In this document: one piece after another, positions 26,943-35,962 of the stretch | Position numbering within the stretch: position 1 is the stretch's first letter | How the letters are laid out: each line of letters begins with the position of its first letter | Assembly: GCA_903970465.1 (NCBI GenBank) | Contig: CAJCIO010000126.1 | Location: 1-36,745, forward strand | DNA from: Gammaproteobacteria bacterium | GTDB taxonomy: Bacteria; Pseudomonadota; Gammaproteobacteria; Pseudomonadales; Pseudomonadaceae | Direction of reading: 5' to 3' | Length of the DNA: 36,745 nt | The notes under the pieces: generated by a model | Seen by the model: only the letters and a program-made list of their open reading frames with translations | Database searches by the model: none | What the model was told of the DNA's origin: nothing | Program-made: the position numbers and the translations under genes

Positions 26943-28532
26943 ATGTTGAACACCACACTCGCCGCCCGCGGCATCGCGGTCGCTCCCCACAGCCTCGCGG
27001 CGCAGTCGGCATTGGCCGTCCTGCGCGAAGGCGGCAACGCGATCGAAGCCATGGTCGCGGCGGCAGCGACCATCGCCGTGGTCTACCCGCACATGAACAG
27101 CCTGGGGGGCGACGGCTTCTGGCTGATCATGCCGGCCCACGGCGAGCCGGTGGCCATCGATGCCAGCGGCCCGGCCGGCAGCCTGGCAACACGGCAGCGC
27201 TATGCTGGCATGAGCCGCATCCCCACGCGCGGCGTAGATGCCGCGCTGACCGTCGCCGGCACGGTGGGCGGCTGGCAACTGGCACTGGAGCTATCCAGCC
27301 AGTGGGGTGGGCAAACAGCGCTGCCACGGCTGCTCGAAGACGCCATTCATTACGCCAGCGCCGGGATTCCCACCACCCCTTCGCAGCACGCGGCGACCAC
27401 CAGCAAACTGGCCGAGCTGCACGCTATGCCCGGCTTTGCCGAGACCTTTTTGCACGACGGCCAGCCACCGCAAGCAGGCAGCCTGTTCAAGCAACCGCGC
27501 CTGGCCGCCACCCTGCGCACACTTGCCGAGGAAGGCCTGGACGGCTTCTACCGCGGCCGCCTGGGTGACTCCATCGCCCGCGACCTGGCCGCGCTGGGCT
27601 GCCCCGTCACCCGCGCAGACCTGGCCAACTACCGCGCCACGCAGGTGCGCCCACTGCAACTGGCCCATAGCGCCGGCACCCTGTACAACCTCACGCCACC
27701 CACCCAAGGTTTGGTCTCGCAGTTGATTCTGGGGATCGCCGACCACGCCGGGCTGAGCCAACATGCCGCCGATTCGGCCGAGCACGTTCACATTCTGGTC
27801 GAGGCCACCAAGCTTGCCTTCGCGGTGCGCGATGCGCATATCACCGACCCCATGCACATGACCATCGACCCGCAAGCCTGCTTGACCGAGGAATACCTCA
27901 AGGCCCTGGCGGCGCGTATCGACCTGCACCACGCCGCGCCCTGGGGCCAGGGCAAAGGCCCGGGTGACACCATCTGGATGGGCGTGATCGACAACGACGG
28001 CATGGCCGTGTCGTTCATCCAGAGCATCTACCACGAGTTCGGCAGCGGCGTGGTACTGCCCGCGTCCGGCCTCAACTGGCAGAACCGCGGCGCCTCGTTC
28101 AGCCTCGACCCTGAGCACGTGCTGACACTGCTGCCCGGCAAAAAACCCTTTCACACCCTCAACCCCGCTGCGGCCCGCCTGCACGATGGCCGCGCCCTGG
28201 TGTACGGGACCATGGGCGGCGATGGCCAACCGCAAACCCAGGCAGCGGTGTTCAGCCGCTATGCGGTGTTCGGTCAGCCTTTGCAGCAGGCGGTGACTGC
28301 ACCCCGCTGGCTGCTGGGGCGCACGTGGGGCGAAAGTACCGACAGCTTGAAAGTCGAATCGCGCATACCCGCCGAGGTGTTGGAGCAACTGCGCCAACTG
28401 GGCCACGATGTCGAGGTGCTGGACGCGTTTACCGAAACCATGGGCCATGCCGGCGCGGCGGTGCGCTTGAGCAATGGCACCTACGAGGGGGCGTTCGATC
28501 CTCGCAGCAATGGCGCTGCTGCGGGGTATTGA
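26943..28532 (+). CDS. Gamma-glutamyltransferase-like Ntn hydrolase, cytoplasmic (2)
   Basis: This 529-residue enzyme has the same layout as the one at 23706 but has diverged well. It starts LREGGNAIEAMVAAAATIAV and has the likely self-cleavage and nucleophile residue at Thr343 in GDTIWMGVID. It continues with NRGASFSLDPEHVL and GKKPFHTLNPAAARL. There is no signal peptide. The divergence from copy 1 in the substrate-side loops, for example NSLGGDGFW in place of TGCGIGSDAF, suggests a different acyl acceptor or donor. It is followed by a strong terminator, which ends the cluster. Confidence 0.88.
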   Translation: MLNTTLAARGIAVAPHSLAAQSALAVLREGGNAIEAMVAAAATIAVVYPHMNSLGGDGFWLIMPAHGEPVAIDASGPAGSLATRQRYAGMSRIPTRGVDAALTVAGTVGGWQLALELSSQWGGQTALPRLLEDAIHYASAGIPTTPSQHAATTSKLAELHAMPGFAETFLHDGQPPQAGSLFKQPRLAATLRTLAEEGLDGFYRGRLGDSIARDLAALGCPVTRADLANYRATQVRPLQLAHSAGTLYNLTPPTQGLVSQLILGIADHAGLSQHAADSAEHVHILVEATKLAFAVRDAHITDPMHMTIDPQACLTEEYLKALAARIDLHHAAPWGQGKGPGDTIWMGVIDNDGMAVSFIQSIYHEFGSGVVLPASGLNWQNRGASFSLDPEHVLTLLPGKKPFHTLNPAAARLHDGRALVYGTMGGDGQPQTQAAVFSRYAVFGQPLQQAVTAPRWLLGRTWGESTDSLKVESRIPAEVLEQLRQLGHDVEVLDAFTETMGHAGAAVRLSNGTYEGAFDPRSNGAAAGY

Positions 28533-28568
28533 GGGACAGCCTCAAGAACGCGCGAGCACAGTCATGGA

Positions 28569-28598
28569 GGCGCTCATCCACCGATGAGCGCCTTTTTT
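28569..28598 (+). terminator. Rho-independent terminator
   Basis: GGCGCTCAT (28569-28577) pairs perfectly with ATGAGCGCC (28584-28592) across a 6-base loop, and six T residues follow directly. It lies 36 bases after the second gamma-glutamyltransferase stop and closes the cluster. Confidence 0.93.
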
Positions 28599-28639
28599 GT
28601 GATCGCACCATCCACCCGGCTGGTTTCATGATCGGCGTT

Positions 28640-28666
28640 TAAAGAATCTCCCAGCGGAGCCGACTC
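28640..28666 (+). promoter_or_regulatory. Sigma-28 (FliA)-type promoter of the chemoreceptor
   Basis: TAAA (28640-28643), exactly 15 bases, then GCCGACTC (28659-28666), against the FliA consensus TAAA-N15-GCCGATAA. It lies 114 bases ahead of the chemoreceptor start. Co-expression with flagella is expected for such a gene. Confidence 0.65.
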
Positions 28667-28780
28667 AAGCAATAGCAGCCCTGCTTCTGAGCTGTGTAGT
28701 GCACCGTCAGGGATACGACGAGCAAGCACCTTTCGGATGCTATTCCGAGCACCGTACGCCCCCTCATGAGAGCCCTACCT

Positions 28781-30400
28781 ATGTTCAAATCCCTGAGATT
28801 GCAGATTCTGGCGCTGCTCGGCGGCAGCCTGGTACTGGTGCTGTTGATCGCGCTGGCGTGCTTCCAGTTTCTGTCCAGCAACGTTCAGGCCTATCGCGGG
28901 CTGCTGGACGGTCCGCTGCATGCCTCGCAACTGGTCGATCAGGCCAACCTGCAGTTCAAGATTCAGGTGCAGGAATGGAAAAACGTGTTGCTGCGGGGCA
29001 AGCAGCCTGCGGACCGCGACAAGTTCTGGGGGCAATTCGAGGATCAGGAACGTCAGGTTCAGGACACCCTGGGCCGTTTGAGCGCCATGGGCGATCTGGA
29101 TTCGGCAACCCGCGCACAGGTCGACAAGTTGCGTGAAGAGCACCGCACCTTGGGGGTGGCGTATCGCAAAGGGCGCGATGCGTACGTGGCCGCTGGGGGC
29201 GATGCGGTAGCCGGCGACCAGGCGGTCAAGGGGGTCGATCGCCCGGCCAGCGATCAAATGAGCGAGCTGGTGCTCAGCCTGCGCACGCTGAGCGATCAGC
29301 AATCCCAAGCCATCAGCGCCGCCGCCGATCGGACCATCCTCATCGGCATACTGGTGATGCTCGCCTCTGCTTTGCTGGTCGGGCTGCTGACGTTGTGGGT
29401 GGTCAACCGCAACATCGTCGGGCCGATCACTCTGCTCATCGAATACGTCGCGCAACTGAGCCAGGGACGCTTCAGCGATAGGGTCGCGGTCACGCGTCAG
29501 GATGAACTGGGTCGACTGGCGATTGCGGCCAACACGCTGCGCGACTTTCTGGCCGATACGTTCACCCGCCTCAAACGCAGCACCACCGATCTGGACAGCG
29601 CCGGGGGCGAGCTGAAGGCCATCGCGGCACTGATGGCCCAGGGCACCCACGAGCAGTTCGAGCGTACCGATCAGGTCGCGACCGCCATGACCGAAATGTC
29701 CGCCACGGCCCAGGAAGTGGCGCGCCACGCCGCTCAGGCAGCGCATGCCGCCGATGAAGCCGACCAGAGTTCCCAGGAAGGCGGCCGGGTCATGGGCGCC
29801 ACCGTCAAGGCCATCAACCAGATGCGCGCCGAGATCAGCAACACGGCCGATGTCATTCGCCGTCTGGAAACCGACAGTGGCCGGATCGGCAAGGTGCTGG
29901 AAGTGATTCGCAGCATCGCCGATCAGACCAACCTGCTGGCCCTCAACGCGGCGATCGAAGCTGCACGCGCCGGGGATGCGGGTCGCGGTTTTGCAGTGGT
30001 GGCCGATGAGGTGCGCACCCTGGCGCAACGCACGGCCTCTTCGACCGCCGAGATCAACCAGATCATCAACTCGGTGCAAACTGGCGCCATCGATGCCGCA
30101 CACGCCATCGAAAGTGGTCAGGCACGCAGCCAGGAAAGTGTCGATCAAGTCGCCTTGGCAGGCTCTTCATTGGCGCGCATTACTACGGCAGTGGAAGCGA
30201 TCCGCGACATGAATCGCCAGATTGCCACGGCGGCCGAAGAGCAGACTTCGGTGGCCGACGATATCTCGCGCAACCTGACGGAAATCACCGCGATTGCTAC
30301 CACTAACCAGAGCAACGTGCTGCGGACCCAGACGGCGAGCAACAACCTGTACGACCTGTCAGTGGGGCTCAATGACGTGATTGCGCGCCTGCAAGCCTGA
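28781..30400 (+). CDS. Methyl-accepting chemotaxis protein
   Basis: This 539-residue chemoreceptor has a first membrane helix at about residues 8-32. A periplasmic helical sensor domain of about 150 residues follows (4HB-like, with the [12 protein letters not shown] segment common in Pseudomonas receptors), then a second helix at about 184-208. A HAMP domain spans about 210-262, followed by a long signalling coiled coil. The hairpin tip that binds CheA/CheW is intact ([28 protein letters not shown]). There is no C-terminal CheR-docking pentapeptide. The ligand is not readable. I used the ATG at 28781, since hydrophobic helix spacing fits; another ATG is five codons upstream. A sigma-28-type promoter precedes it. 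Confidence 0.93.
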   Translation: MFKSLRLQILALLGGSLVLVLLIALACFQFLSSNVQAYRGLLDGPLHASQLVDQANLQFKIQVQEWKNVLLRGKQPADRDKFWGQFEDQERQVQDTLGRLSAMGDLDSATRAQVDKLREEHRTLGVAYRKGRDAYVAAGGDAVAGDQAVKGVDRPASDQMSELVLSLRTLSDQQSQAISAAADRTILIGILVMLASALLVGLLTLWVVNRNIVGPITLLIEYVAQLSQGRFSDRVAVTRQDELGRLAIAANTLRDFLADTFTRLKRSTTDLDSAGGELKAIAALMAQGTHEQFERTDQVATAMTEMSATAQEVARHAAQAAHAADEADQSSQEGGRVMGATVKAINQMRAEISNTADVIRRLETDSGRIGKVLEVIRSIADQTNLLALNAAIEAARAGDAGRGFAVVADEVRTLAQRTASSTAEINQIINSVQTGAIDAAHAIESGQARSQESVDQVALAGSSLARITTAVEAIRDMNRQIATAAEEQTSVADDISRNLTEITAIATTNQSNVLRTQTASNNLYDLSVGLNDVIARLQA

Positions 30401-30418
30401 GTCACCCCAACTGCCCAT

Positions 30419-30443
30419 CGATGACCCCACCTGCGGGTCATCG
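30419..30443. terminator. Hairpin between the chemoreceptor and the HrpK-like gene
   Basis: CGATGACCC (30419-30427) and GGGTCATCG (30435-30443) form a perfect 9-bp stem with a 7-base loop, between two convergent genes. A TTTT follows about ten bases later on the plus strand. It may act in both directions. Confidence 0.6.
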
Positions 30444-30465
30444 GATTCAAGGGCTTTTAATGGCC

Positions 30466-33400
30466 TCAGGACGCGACGGTGGAGTCTTCGCCACCTGGCC
30501 AGTCCTTGACTGGAATATCCTCGATAGTGCCGTCTTTCACGCCGTCGATGCCGTAGCGCTCAAGCCCGTCGCCCAACACCTGGGCGAAGTCGTCGACCTT
30601 GGCCTGCTGCTGCCCCTCCTTGACCAGCCCCGGAATGATTGCCCCAAGCACCGCCACGCCAGCGCCCAGAAAACCCAGCGCCCCGGCAATGCCGCCGAGG
30701 GTGGCCAGGTAGGGCACGATGCGCGGCAGCGTAGAACTCAGCAAGGCCGTGGTGCCCTCTACGGTCGAGGCCAGCCCGGCCAGCACGCCTACCGAGCCCG
30801 ACGTGATGCCGAAGCCCCCGGTCAGCGTGTCCCCACGGCGCAAGGCCTGCACACCGTCGAAGATCCCGTAGGCACCCGCCGCGATGCCGGCCAGGCCGCC
30901 GATGCCCTTGGCGCTCTCTTCGAACTTGCCGGCGACTTTCTTGTAGTTCTTGCCGTCCTCGATGTTGGCTTTCAGCTGATCGCGCAGATCGGTGAGCTGC
31001 TGACCGCTGTTCATCTCGCTGAGGGTTTGCTCGCCGTTCTTGAGGGCGGTCTTCATGTACTCCTGATAAGCCTTGGTGCCGCCTTCGGTGAGCACGGTAG
31101 CGGTCTGCACCGAGCCGGTGACGATGTCGACGATATTGCGGTCGGTCAATTTGCCGGCGTTCTGTGCGCCGCGAGCGATGGTCACACCCGCCAGGAACAG
31201 CCCGCTGACGGCGTGCAAGGTGCCGCTGGAAGCCGCGCCTTTGGCGTCGCCGCTGGTGTCGAACTGCTCCAGCTTGTTCATCTTGTCGAGGGTCTTGGTG
31301 CCCTGGCGGAACATGTCCCAGTTGCCGCGCATGCCGGCCAGCACCTGGTCCGTGGTGGCGACGGTGCCGTCCTTGTTCAGCAGCAGTTCCGGCGACTCCT
31401 GGCGCATCTGGTCGACCGCCTTGCGCACCTTGTCTTCGTCCAGCTCGTCGCCGCCGTCCTTGCCGTAGGCTTTTTTCATGTCCTCGAAGGTCGCACCCGC
31501 AAAGGCGTTTTCCTGGACGATGGTCGAGAAGTTGTCGTTGAGCGGTTTGTCGAATTCGGCGGTAAAGGTCGGGGCCAGCGCGGCGTTGTACAGGGCCACT
31601 TCGAGGCTGAAGGCGCTGGCGGCCGCCTCTGGGGTGTTGGTCTTGAGCAGCTCGCGCAAGCGCTCGCCCGAGGCCAGCGAGTCCTTGTAATAGGCGTTGA
31701 TCTCGGCGCTGTGGCTCGACTTGCCCACACCGGCCTGGATGTCCGCAGCGCTGTCGATACCCAACATCGACTGCAAGCTGTGGGCGGTGGAGTAGTAATT
31801 GGTCACGGCAGCCGGCTGGTCGGTCTTGCCATCCTGGGTGGCCGCGGTCCAGGCCTGGTCCATGGCCTTGCCGGACTTGATCTGATCGTCGTAAGTCTGG
31901 GTGACGGCCTCCTTGAGCCCCGGGGTAGCGTCGAACAACGCCTTGATGCCCTCGCTGCCGGAGGTGTTGAGGTAATCGGCGGTGGCCTTGTCGTTTTGCA
32001 GGAGGCTGATGTGCTCGGTGATGTCGGTCAGCACCTTGTCCGGCTCCCAGAAGGCCCCTGAACCATTGGCGATGGCCACCTTGCCGTAGTCATCGCCCCA
32101 CATCCCGGCGTTGGCGCCCTCGACCACCAATTTTTGCGCGTTCTGCAGGTCGAGCAACACGGCGGCTTTTTGCTCGGGCGTGTAGTTCTCGGGATGCTCG
32201 AACACATCACCCGTCAGCTGGCGGGTGTCGACCTTGCTGGTCACGTTGGCGGCGACCACATCCGACAGCAGACCGGTCAAGCCAGCGGCATCTTTGGGTG
32301 CGCCCGTTTTCAGCCAGCTCTGGATATCGGCCTTGCTGGCCTTGCCGTCCGCGCCGGCAGCCAATGGCGTGCTGGCCGTGTCGAGAAGCTTGAAAGCGCC
32401 CGGCTGCGACCAGAAGTTCAGCGCCGCTTTTTGATCGCCCGCCAGTTGCGGATTGGCTGCCACATAGTCCTTGATGCTCTGCTCGGTGAGGGTGCTGTCG
32501 GTGCCGGTCTTGCCGCGGATCGAATCGTACAGCTGCTCGAGGATCGCGCCATAGAGCGCGACTTTCTTCGAGCCCTCGTCGGCCTCCGGGTTGGCCTTGA
32601 GAAAAGCCTGGTAGCTGGCGATATCGCTGCTCGCCGGGGCCTTGGCAAGATTGCTGAAGCCGTATTTGCCAAAATCCTGCAACCGCCCCGCTTCGGTACC
32701 GTGCCGTGCTTCGCCGCTTTTGGTGAAGCCATCGACGCTGCTGTTGGCCACGTCATTGCCGCTCAGCGCCTTGCCGTTCTCATCGACGCTGACCACCCGA
32801 TCGAGCACCTGGCTGGCACGGAACGCCGCATCCGGATCGGTCTCGAAATCGCCCACGCGGTCCTTGAGGGCGTCTTTCACGCCGCTCTGGTTGCCGAGGT
32901 GCTTGAGCAGCGGGTTGGCATCGATGATATCGCTGGCCGAGCGGTTGTCGCCTTCGGGCAATTCCCAGACGATACCCGCCGCCTCTGCCTCGGCACGGGC
33001 CTGGGAGTCGCTCCCGGCGGCGGCGACATGCTGCAGTTCACCCTTGAGGGTGTCGAAGCCGTACTTGCCAAAGTCCTGCAAGCGCCCCGCTTCGGTGCCA
33101 TGTTTCGCCTGGTTCTTGCTGGTGAAGCCATCGACCTTGCCGTTGCTGACGTCCTTGCCCGACAGGCGCTCGCCGCCCTCGTCGAACAGCTCGATATGGT
33201 CCAGCACCTGGGTGGCCCGAAAGGCCGCGTCGGGGTCATGCTCGAAATCCCCGACGCGGTCCCTGAGGGCGTCTTTTACACCGCTCTGGTTGCCGAGGTT
33301 CTTGAGCAGCGGATCGTCGTCGATGATTTGCTGTGCCGAACGCTTATCGTCGGCGGGCAGTTCCCACTGGATGCCGGCATCCTTGGCCTTGGCGCGCTCA

Positions 33401-33480
33401 ACCGAGTCACCCCACAGGTTGGCAGTGCTTCCAGCGACGCCGGAGATGACGCCGGACAGAGTATCGACCTTGGTTGACAT
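30466..33480 (-). CDS. HrpK/translocator-like large protein with tandem N-terminal repeats
   Basis: This 1004-residue protein resembles the HrpK-type proteins of plant-associated Pseudomonas, which are secreted or translocon-associated factors of type III secretion. Residues 35-145 and 168-278 are two clear copies of a repeat with WELP, DPLLK-LGNQSGVKDAL and HGTEAGRLQDFGKYGF. A long, Ala/Asp/Lys-rich helical middle follows. Near residues 865-970 there are hydrophobic Gly/Ala segments (GIGGLAGIAAGAYGIF and LGGIAGALGFLGAGVAVLGAI) suited to membrane insertion. There is no signal peptide. ATG 33480 has AGGGAG upstream. No secretion or chaperone gene and no hrp box (GGAACC-N15/16-CCAC) was found nearby, so the role in this strain is uncertain. 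Confidence 0.7.
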   Translation of the reverse strand: MSTKVDTLSGVISGVAGSTANLWGDSVERAKAKDAGIQWELPADDKRSAQQIIDDDPLLKNLGNQSGVKDALRDRVGDFEHDPDAAFRATQVLDHIELFDEGGERLSGKDVSNGKVDGFTSKNQAKHGTEAGRLQDFGKYGFDTLKGELQHVAAAGSDSQARAEAEAAGIVWELPEGDNRSASDIIDANPLLKHLGNQSGVKDALKDRVGDFETDPDAAFRASQVLDRVVSVDENGKALSGNDVANSSVDGFTKSGEARHGTEAGRLQDFGKYGFSNLAKAPASSDIASYQAFLKANPEADEGSKKVALYGAILEQLYDSIRGKTGTDSTLTEQSIKDYVAANPQLAGDQKAALNFWSQPGAFKLLDTASTPLAAGADGKASKADIQSWLKTGAPKDAAGLTGLLSDVVAANVTSKVDTRQLTGDVFEHPENYTPEQKAAVLLDLQNAQKLVVEGANAGMWGDDYGKVAIANGSGAFWEPDKVLTDITEHISLLQNDKATADYLNTSGSEGIKALFDATPGLKEAVTQTYDDQIKSGKAMDQAWTAATQDGKTDQPAAVTNYYSTAHSLQSMLGIDSAADIQAGVGKSSHSAEINAYYKDSLASGERLRELLKTNTPEAAASAFSLEVALYNAALAPTFTAEFDKPLNDNFSTIVQENAFAGATFEDMKKAYGKDGGDELDEDKVRKAVDQMRQESPELLLNKDGTVATTDQVLAGMRGNWDMFRQGTKTLDKMNKLEQFDTSGDAKGAASSGTLHAVSGLFLAGVTIARGAQNAGKLTDRNIVDIVTGSVQTATVLTEGGTKAYQEYMKTALKNGEQTLSEMNSGQQLTDLRDQLKANIEDGKNYKKVAGKFEESAKGIGGLAGIAAGAYGIFDGVQALRRGDTLTGGFGITSGSVGVLAGLASTVEGTTALLSSTLPRIVPYLATLGGIAGALGFLGAGVAVLGAIIPGLVKEGQQQAKVDDFAQVLGDGLERYGIDGVKDGTIEDIPVKDWPGGEDSTVAS
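32647..33378 (-). repeat. Two tandem 111-codon repeats inside the HrpK-like gene
   Basis: Repeat 1 spans 33046-33378 and repeat 2 spans 32647-32979, read on the minus strand. They are separated by a 22-codon Ala/Glu-rich linker. Protein identity is high over the whole unit, so this is a recent or constrained duplication. Confidence 0.85.
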
Positions 33481-33767
33481 GTTCGGGCTCCCTGAGAATG
33501 TTGTGGGAACACTTTGGGAGGGGGACGTGACATTGACGTGACCGGGAGGTGACAGAGGGTGGGCTATCAGGTTGGATGGCTTGCCGCTCGGACAGCAGAA
33601 ACGGATCGACAGCGTGATGGGGATGAGCAGCCTGGTGGGCACAGGGGCTGTCTATGGGGTAGTCACGACGGGGAGCTGTTGGCCCGGAAGCAGACATTCG
33701 CACCAGCAGCCAAGTTGTTACACTCTCTTGCGAGACGGTGGGAGGCCACTAATCATTCAGGAAGACT

Positions 33768-34247
33768 ATGGACATTCGACTGACGAAAACAGAAGACTGG
33801 ATGCTTTTGAAGCAAGTTCGACTCGCCGCCCTTTGGGACACGCCAACGGCGTTTGGAGTGAATTACCAGACCGCCGCAAAATACACTGATCAACAGTGGA
33901 AAGATCGAGCATCGTCAGCCGGGACGGCATTTTGGCTGGCCTTCGACAGCGACAGGCCTATCGGGATGATCGGAGCAGGAGTGAGCGGTGCGAATCGCTA
34001 TAACTTGATTGGAATGTGGATCGAGGCCTCTGCACGAGGCTCCGGAGTCGCCGCTCAACTGGTTGACGCCGTCAAGGCTCGCGCCATGGCTCAAGGCTTT
34101 GATGGCATTTTCCTCGACGTATCACCAGAAAACGCGAGGGCCGCGAACTTCTATCTGAAGCAGGGCTTTGCTTTTCTCGATGAGCGGGAACCGCTGGAAA
34201 GTCATCCGCATATCATAGTTCAGACAATGCATTGGCCTGGATACTGA
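33768..34247 (+). CDS. GNAT-family N-acetyltransferase
   Basis: This 159-residue protein has the GNAT fold. The N-terminal strand is IRLTKTEDWMLLKQVRLAAL, and motif A that binds acetyl-CoA is MWIEASARGSGVAAQLVDAVKARA. Motif B is FLDVSPENARAANFYLKQGFAFL. AGGA lies just upstream of the ATG. It is a single-domain member whose substrate is not predictable. It stands alone. Confidence 0.88.
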   Translation: MDIRLTKTEDWMLLKQVRLAALWDTPTAFGVNYQTAAKYTDQQWKDRASSAGTAFWLAFDSDRPIGMIGAGVSGANRYNLIGMWIEASARGSGVAAQLVDAVKARAMAQGFDGIFLDVSPENARAANFYLKQGFAFLDEREPLESHPHIIVQTMHWPGY

Positions 34248-34288
34248 TTTACCAGCCTTGCAACTCGCAGGAGGTGCCCAATCGGTCG

Positions 34289-34395
34289 ATAGCCGCCCTG
34301 ATTGAAAAGGTTGATATCGGCCCAGGCTGTGTAAAAACTCTCGCAGTGAGAGTGATCAAAAATCGATCCGAAACACGCGTCCGTACGCGAATTCC
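34289..34395 (+). other. Possible remnant of a recombinase/transposase gene end
   Basis: An uninterrupted frame ends in the stop of GATGTATAG and reads NRSIAALIEKVDIGPG, which loosely recalls C-termini of site-specific recombinases. No start or upstream part exists. It may be a degenerate mobile-element scar or chance. The rest of 34248-34507 shows no gene. Confidence 0.2.
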
Positions 34396-34507
34396 TGATG
34401 TATAGATCTAATGGACCTTTTCAGAATGCACTTAGGGCTGCGTGGTCCGATTTATGGTGGGCGTTTTTGAACACTCCGGGCCTAAGTGCCCGTTGGGCGG
34501 CCCCCTG

Positions 34508-35158
34508 CTAATAATCAAGCCGGCCGAACAATTCGTCAAAAGGCACCATGACATGCTCTCGAAATGCCGACCTTTGCTGGAGCAACTCATACCAAGCCTC
34601 AACGTGAGGTATCGAGGGCCGGACAATATCCAGGTTGAAATAACGATACATATGGGTGCCCAAAGGTATATCGGCAAGCGACAGAAACTGGCCACCTATG
34701 AAAGGCTGTCGGCTCAAGAGCTGATCCAGGCGCTGAAAAAAATCTGCGCATAGAGCTACATTTTTAGCAATCGCAGCTAGGTCGCGTTTAGCCTCTGGCG
34801 TCCGGTAGAACCCCCAGAACACCCCCGTCAGAAACGCTGGTTGAAGGCTTGTTTGACACCAGTCCATCCAGCTATCGATCTCCGCTCGATGGACGGGATT
34901 ATCACTCCAGTACCGAGCACTGCCATGGCGTGCCGCCAGGTATCTCAAGATGCTGTGGGATTCCCAGACAACCGTACCATCGCCATCCCTGATAACAGGA
35001 ACCCGGCCATGGGGATTCATAGCCAGGAATTCTGGAGTATCAATAGCACCGAATTGGCCGCCGGCCGGAATGTGCTGGTGCGCTATGCCCAACTCACCGA
35101 TGAGCCACATCACCTTCTGCACGTTGAAAGATGAGCGCCGTCCCCACACCTGAAGCAT
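34508..35158 (-). CDS. Glutathione S-transferase
   Basis: This 216-residue protein has a GST N-terminal thioredoxin fold. The likely catalytic Ser is in GRRSSFNVQKVMWLIGEL. The cis-proline block is MNPHGRVPVIRDGDG, followed by ESHSILRYLAAR. The helical C-terminal domain has the SLADIPLGTHMYR capping box. It differs from the beta-class enzyme at 10452, which uses Cys. The start at 35158 has AGGAG nine bases upstream and is preferred over an ATG at 35179. The decayed FMN reductase gene ends just upstream, so the two were probably one operon. Confidence 0.88.
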   Translation of the reverse strand: MLQVWGRRSSFNVQKVMWLIGELGIAHQHIPAGGQFGAIDTPEFLAMNPHGRVPVIRDGDGTVVWESHSILRYLAARHGSARYWSDNPVHRAEIDSWMDWCQTSLQPAFLTGVFWGFYRTPEAKRDLAAIAKNVALCADFFQRLDQLLSRQPFIGGQFLSLADIPLGTHMYRYFNLDIVRPSIPHVEAWYELLQQRSAFREHVMVPFDELFGRLDY

Positions 35159-35162
35159 CCGG

Positions 35163-35604
35163 TTATTCTCCTGTTCCATGCGACCCCTGAACCCTAAGAT
35201 CGGCCAAGCAACCCGCCATCCTCGAAGCGATATGTGATTTCATTTGTTGCAGTGACGCTTGGATTGCCGAGCGGAACGTTTCGTTCTGCGCGAGAGGCTC
35301 GGTGGAAATTGATACCTCGGACGTATTCCGGGCATGAAATCAGTAGCCCGTCCGAGTGGCTGATGTACCCATAAAGCTCCAGCACAGCGGGCGGAATTAC
35401 AGCCGGCAGATCCGGATTGAAGTGAGGCAAATTACCGAGCCCAATGTAGTGGTCGATGACAACCCCTTGAGGGCAGAAATGCTCAGCGCGACGGAGCAAT
35501 ACTACGTTGGAGGATGAAGTTTTCAGACTCCCGGAGATGGCGAGAAGACGAAGCGTTTGCCTAATACATCCCTGTCTCAGATTTTTGCACTGATCGTGAA
35601 GCAA
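35163..35604 (-). pseudogene. NADPH-dependent FMN reductase, decayed
   Basis: The first frame reads LRLLAISGSLKTSSSNVVLLRRA, the FMN-phosphate loop of NADPH-dependent FMN reductases, and then PHFNPDL and LLISCPEYVRG. After VRG, where relatives continue with PG-x-KNALDWLV, the frame changes. A different frame carries STEPLAQNETFRSAIQASLQQMKSHI, a fitting C-terminal helix of the family, and ends at 35163. About 40 codons of the middle are therefore missing with a shift in phase. The first frame alone stops at 35194. No good start codon was found near the real N-terminus. It is probably non-functional. Confidence 0.6.
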
Positions 35605-35811
35605 CTCTGCCGCCAGCTTAACGGCGGTATCGTTCTACCGCAAAGTGAAAACGATCTGTCGTGGGCACAGGTAGCTGTCGGCCAGGAGGGAGCACGTGTT
35701 CGGCACTGGTCTGTACCAGGAATAACACCGCACTCGACGACCGTATCTACCTTGCCTTGCCTTCCCTCCCCTGCTCCGCTAACCTCCTGCCGTCGCTGCA
35801 AAATCAGCGAC
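35605..35811. other. Intergenic, no gene seen
   Basis: Short open frames occur on both strands but have no family resemblance or good ribosome binding sites. GCCGCC (35610-35615) with GGCGGT nearby gives a small stem after the decayed reductase gene. Otherwise I see nothing until the structured element at 35812. Confidence 0.4.
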
Positions 35812-35962
35812 CGGGTTTAGCAGCTCGAACAATTCGTCAGGCGCACAGCGCCTCCATACCCATTGCCGGCGTTTTTTTTCGCTTGCAATGTCGATCTATG
35901 GCGGCTGTGCGTGGGGCACCTTCGGGTGCGCCGGGTGCCTGACGGTCCGGTCTGCTAACCCG
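35812..35962 (+). ncRNA. Putative structured RNA element, 151 nt
   Basis: Nested complementary segments give a compact plus-strand fold. Outer stem P0 pairs 35812-35823 with 35952-35962 (11 pairs, one bulged T). P1 pairs CGTCAGGC (35835-35842) with GCCTGACG (35937-35944). P2 pairs GCACAGC (35843-35849, then GCC) with GCTGTGC (35904-35910, with GGC before). P3 pairs CATTGC (35861-35866) with GCAATG (35885-35890), then GCG with CGC around eight T residues. P4 is GCACC-TTCG-GGTGC (35916-35929), a UUCG tetraloop that fixes the RNA sense as plus. It lies upstream of two small plus-strand genes. I cannot match it to a named RNA family. It could be a cis-regulatory leader or a separate small RNA. 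Confidence 0.6.

Noticed and set aside
33481..33767. hrp box for the HrpK-like gene
   Set aside because: I looked on the minus strand for GGAACC-N15/16-CCAC and found no match.
35557..35820. 87-codon plus-strand frame before the structured element
   Set aside because: The composition is unlike real genes nearby, and it starts inside the decayed reductase gene on the other strand.
35812..35962. Integron attC-like site
   Set aside because: Size and terminal complementarity invited this, but attC ends read inward as AAC...GTT. Here the ends are GTTTAGC...GCTAAC, the opposite arrangement, and no integrase is present.
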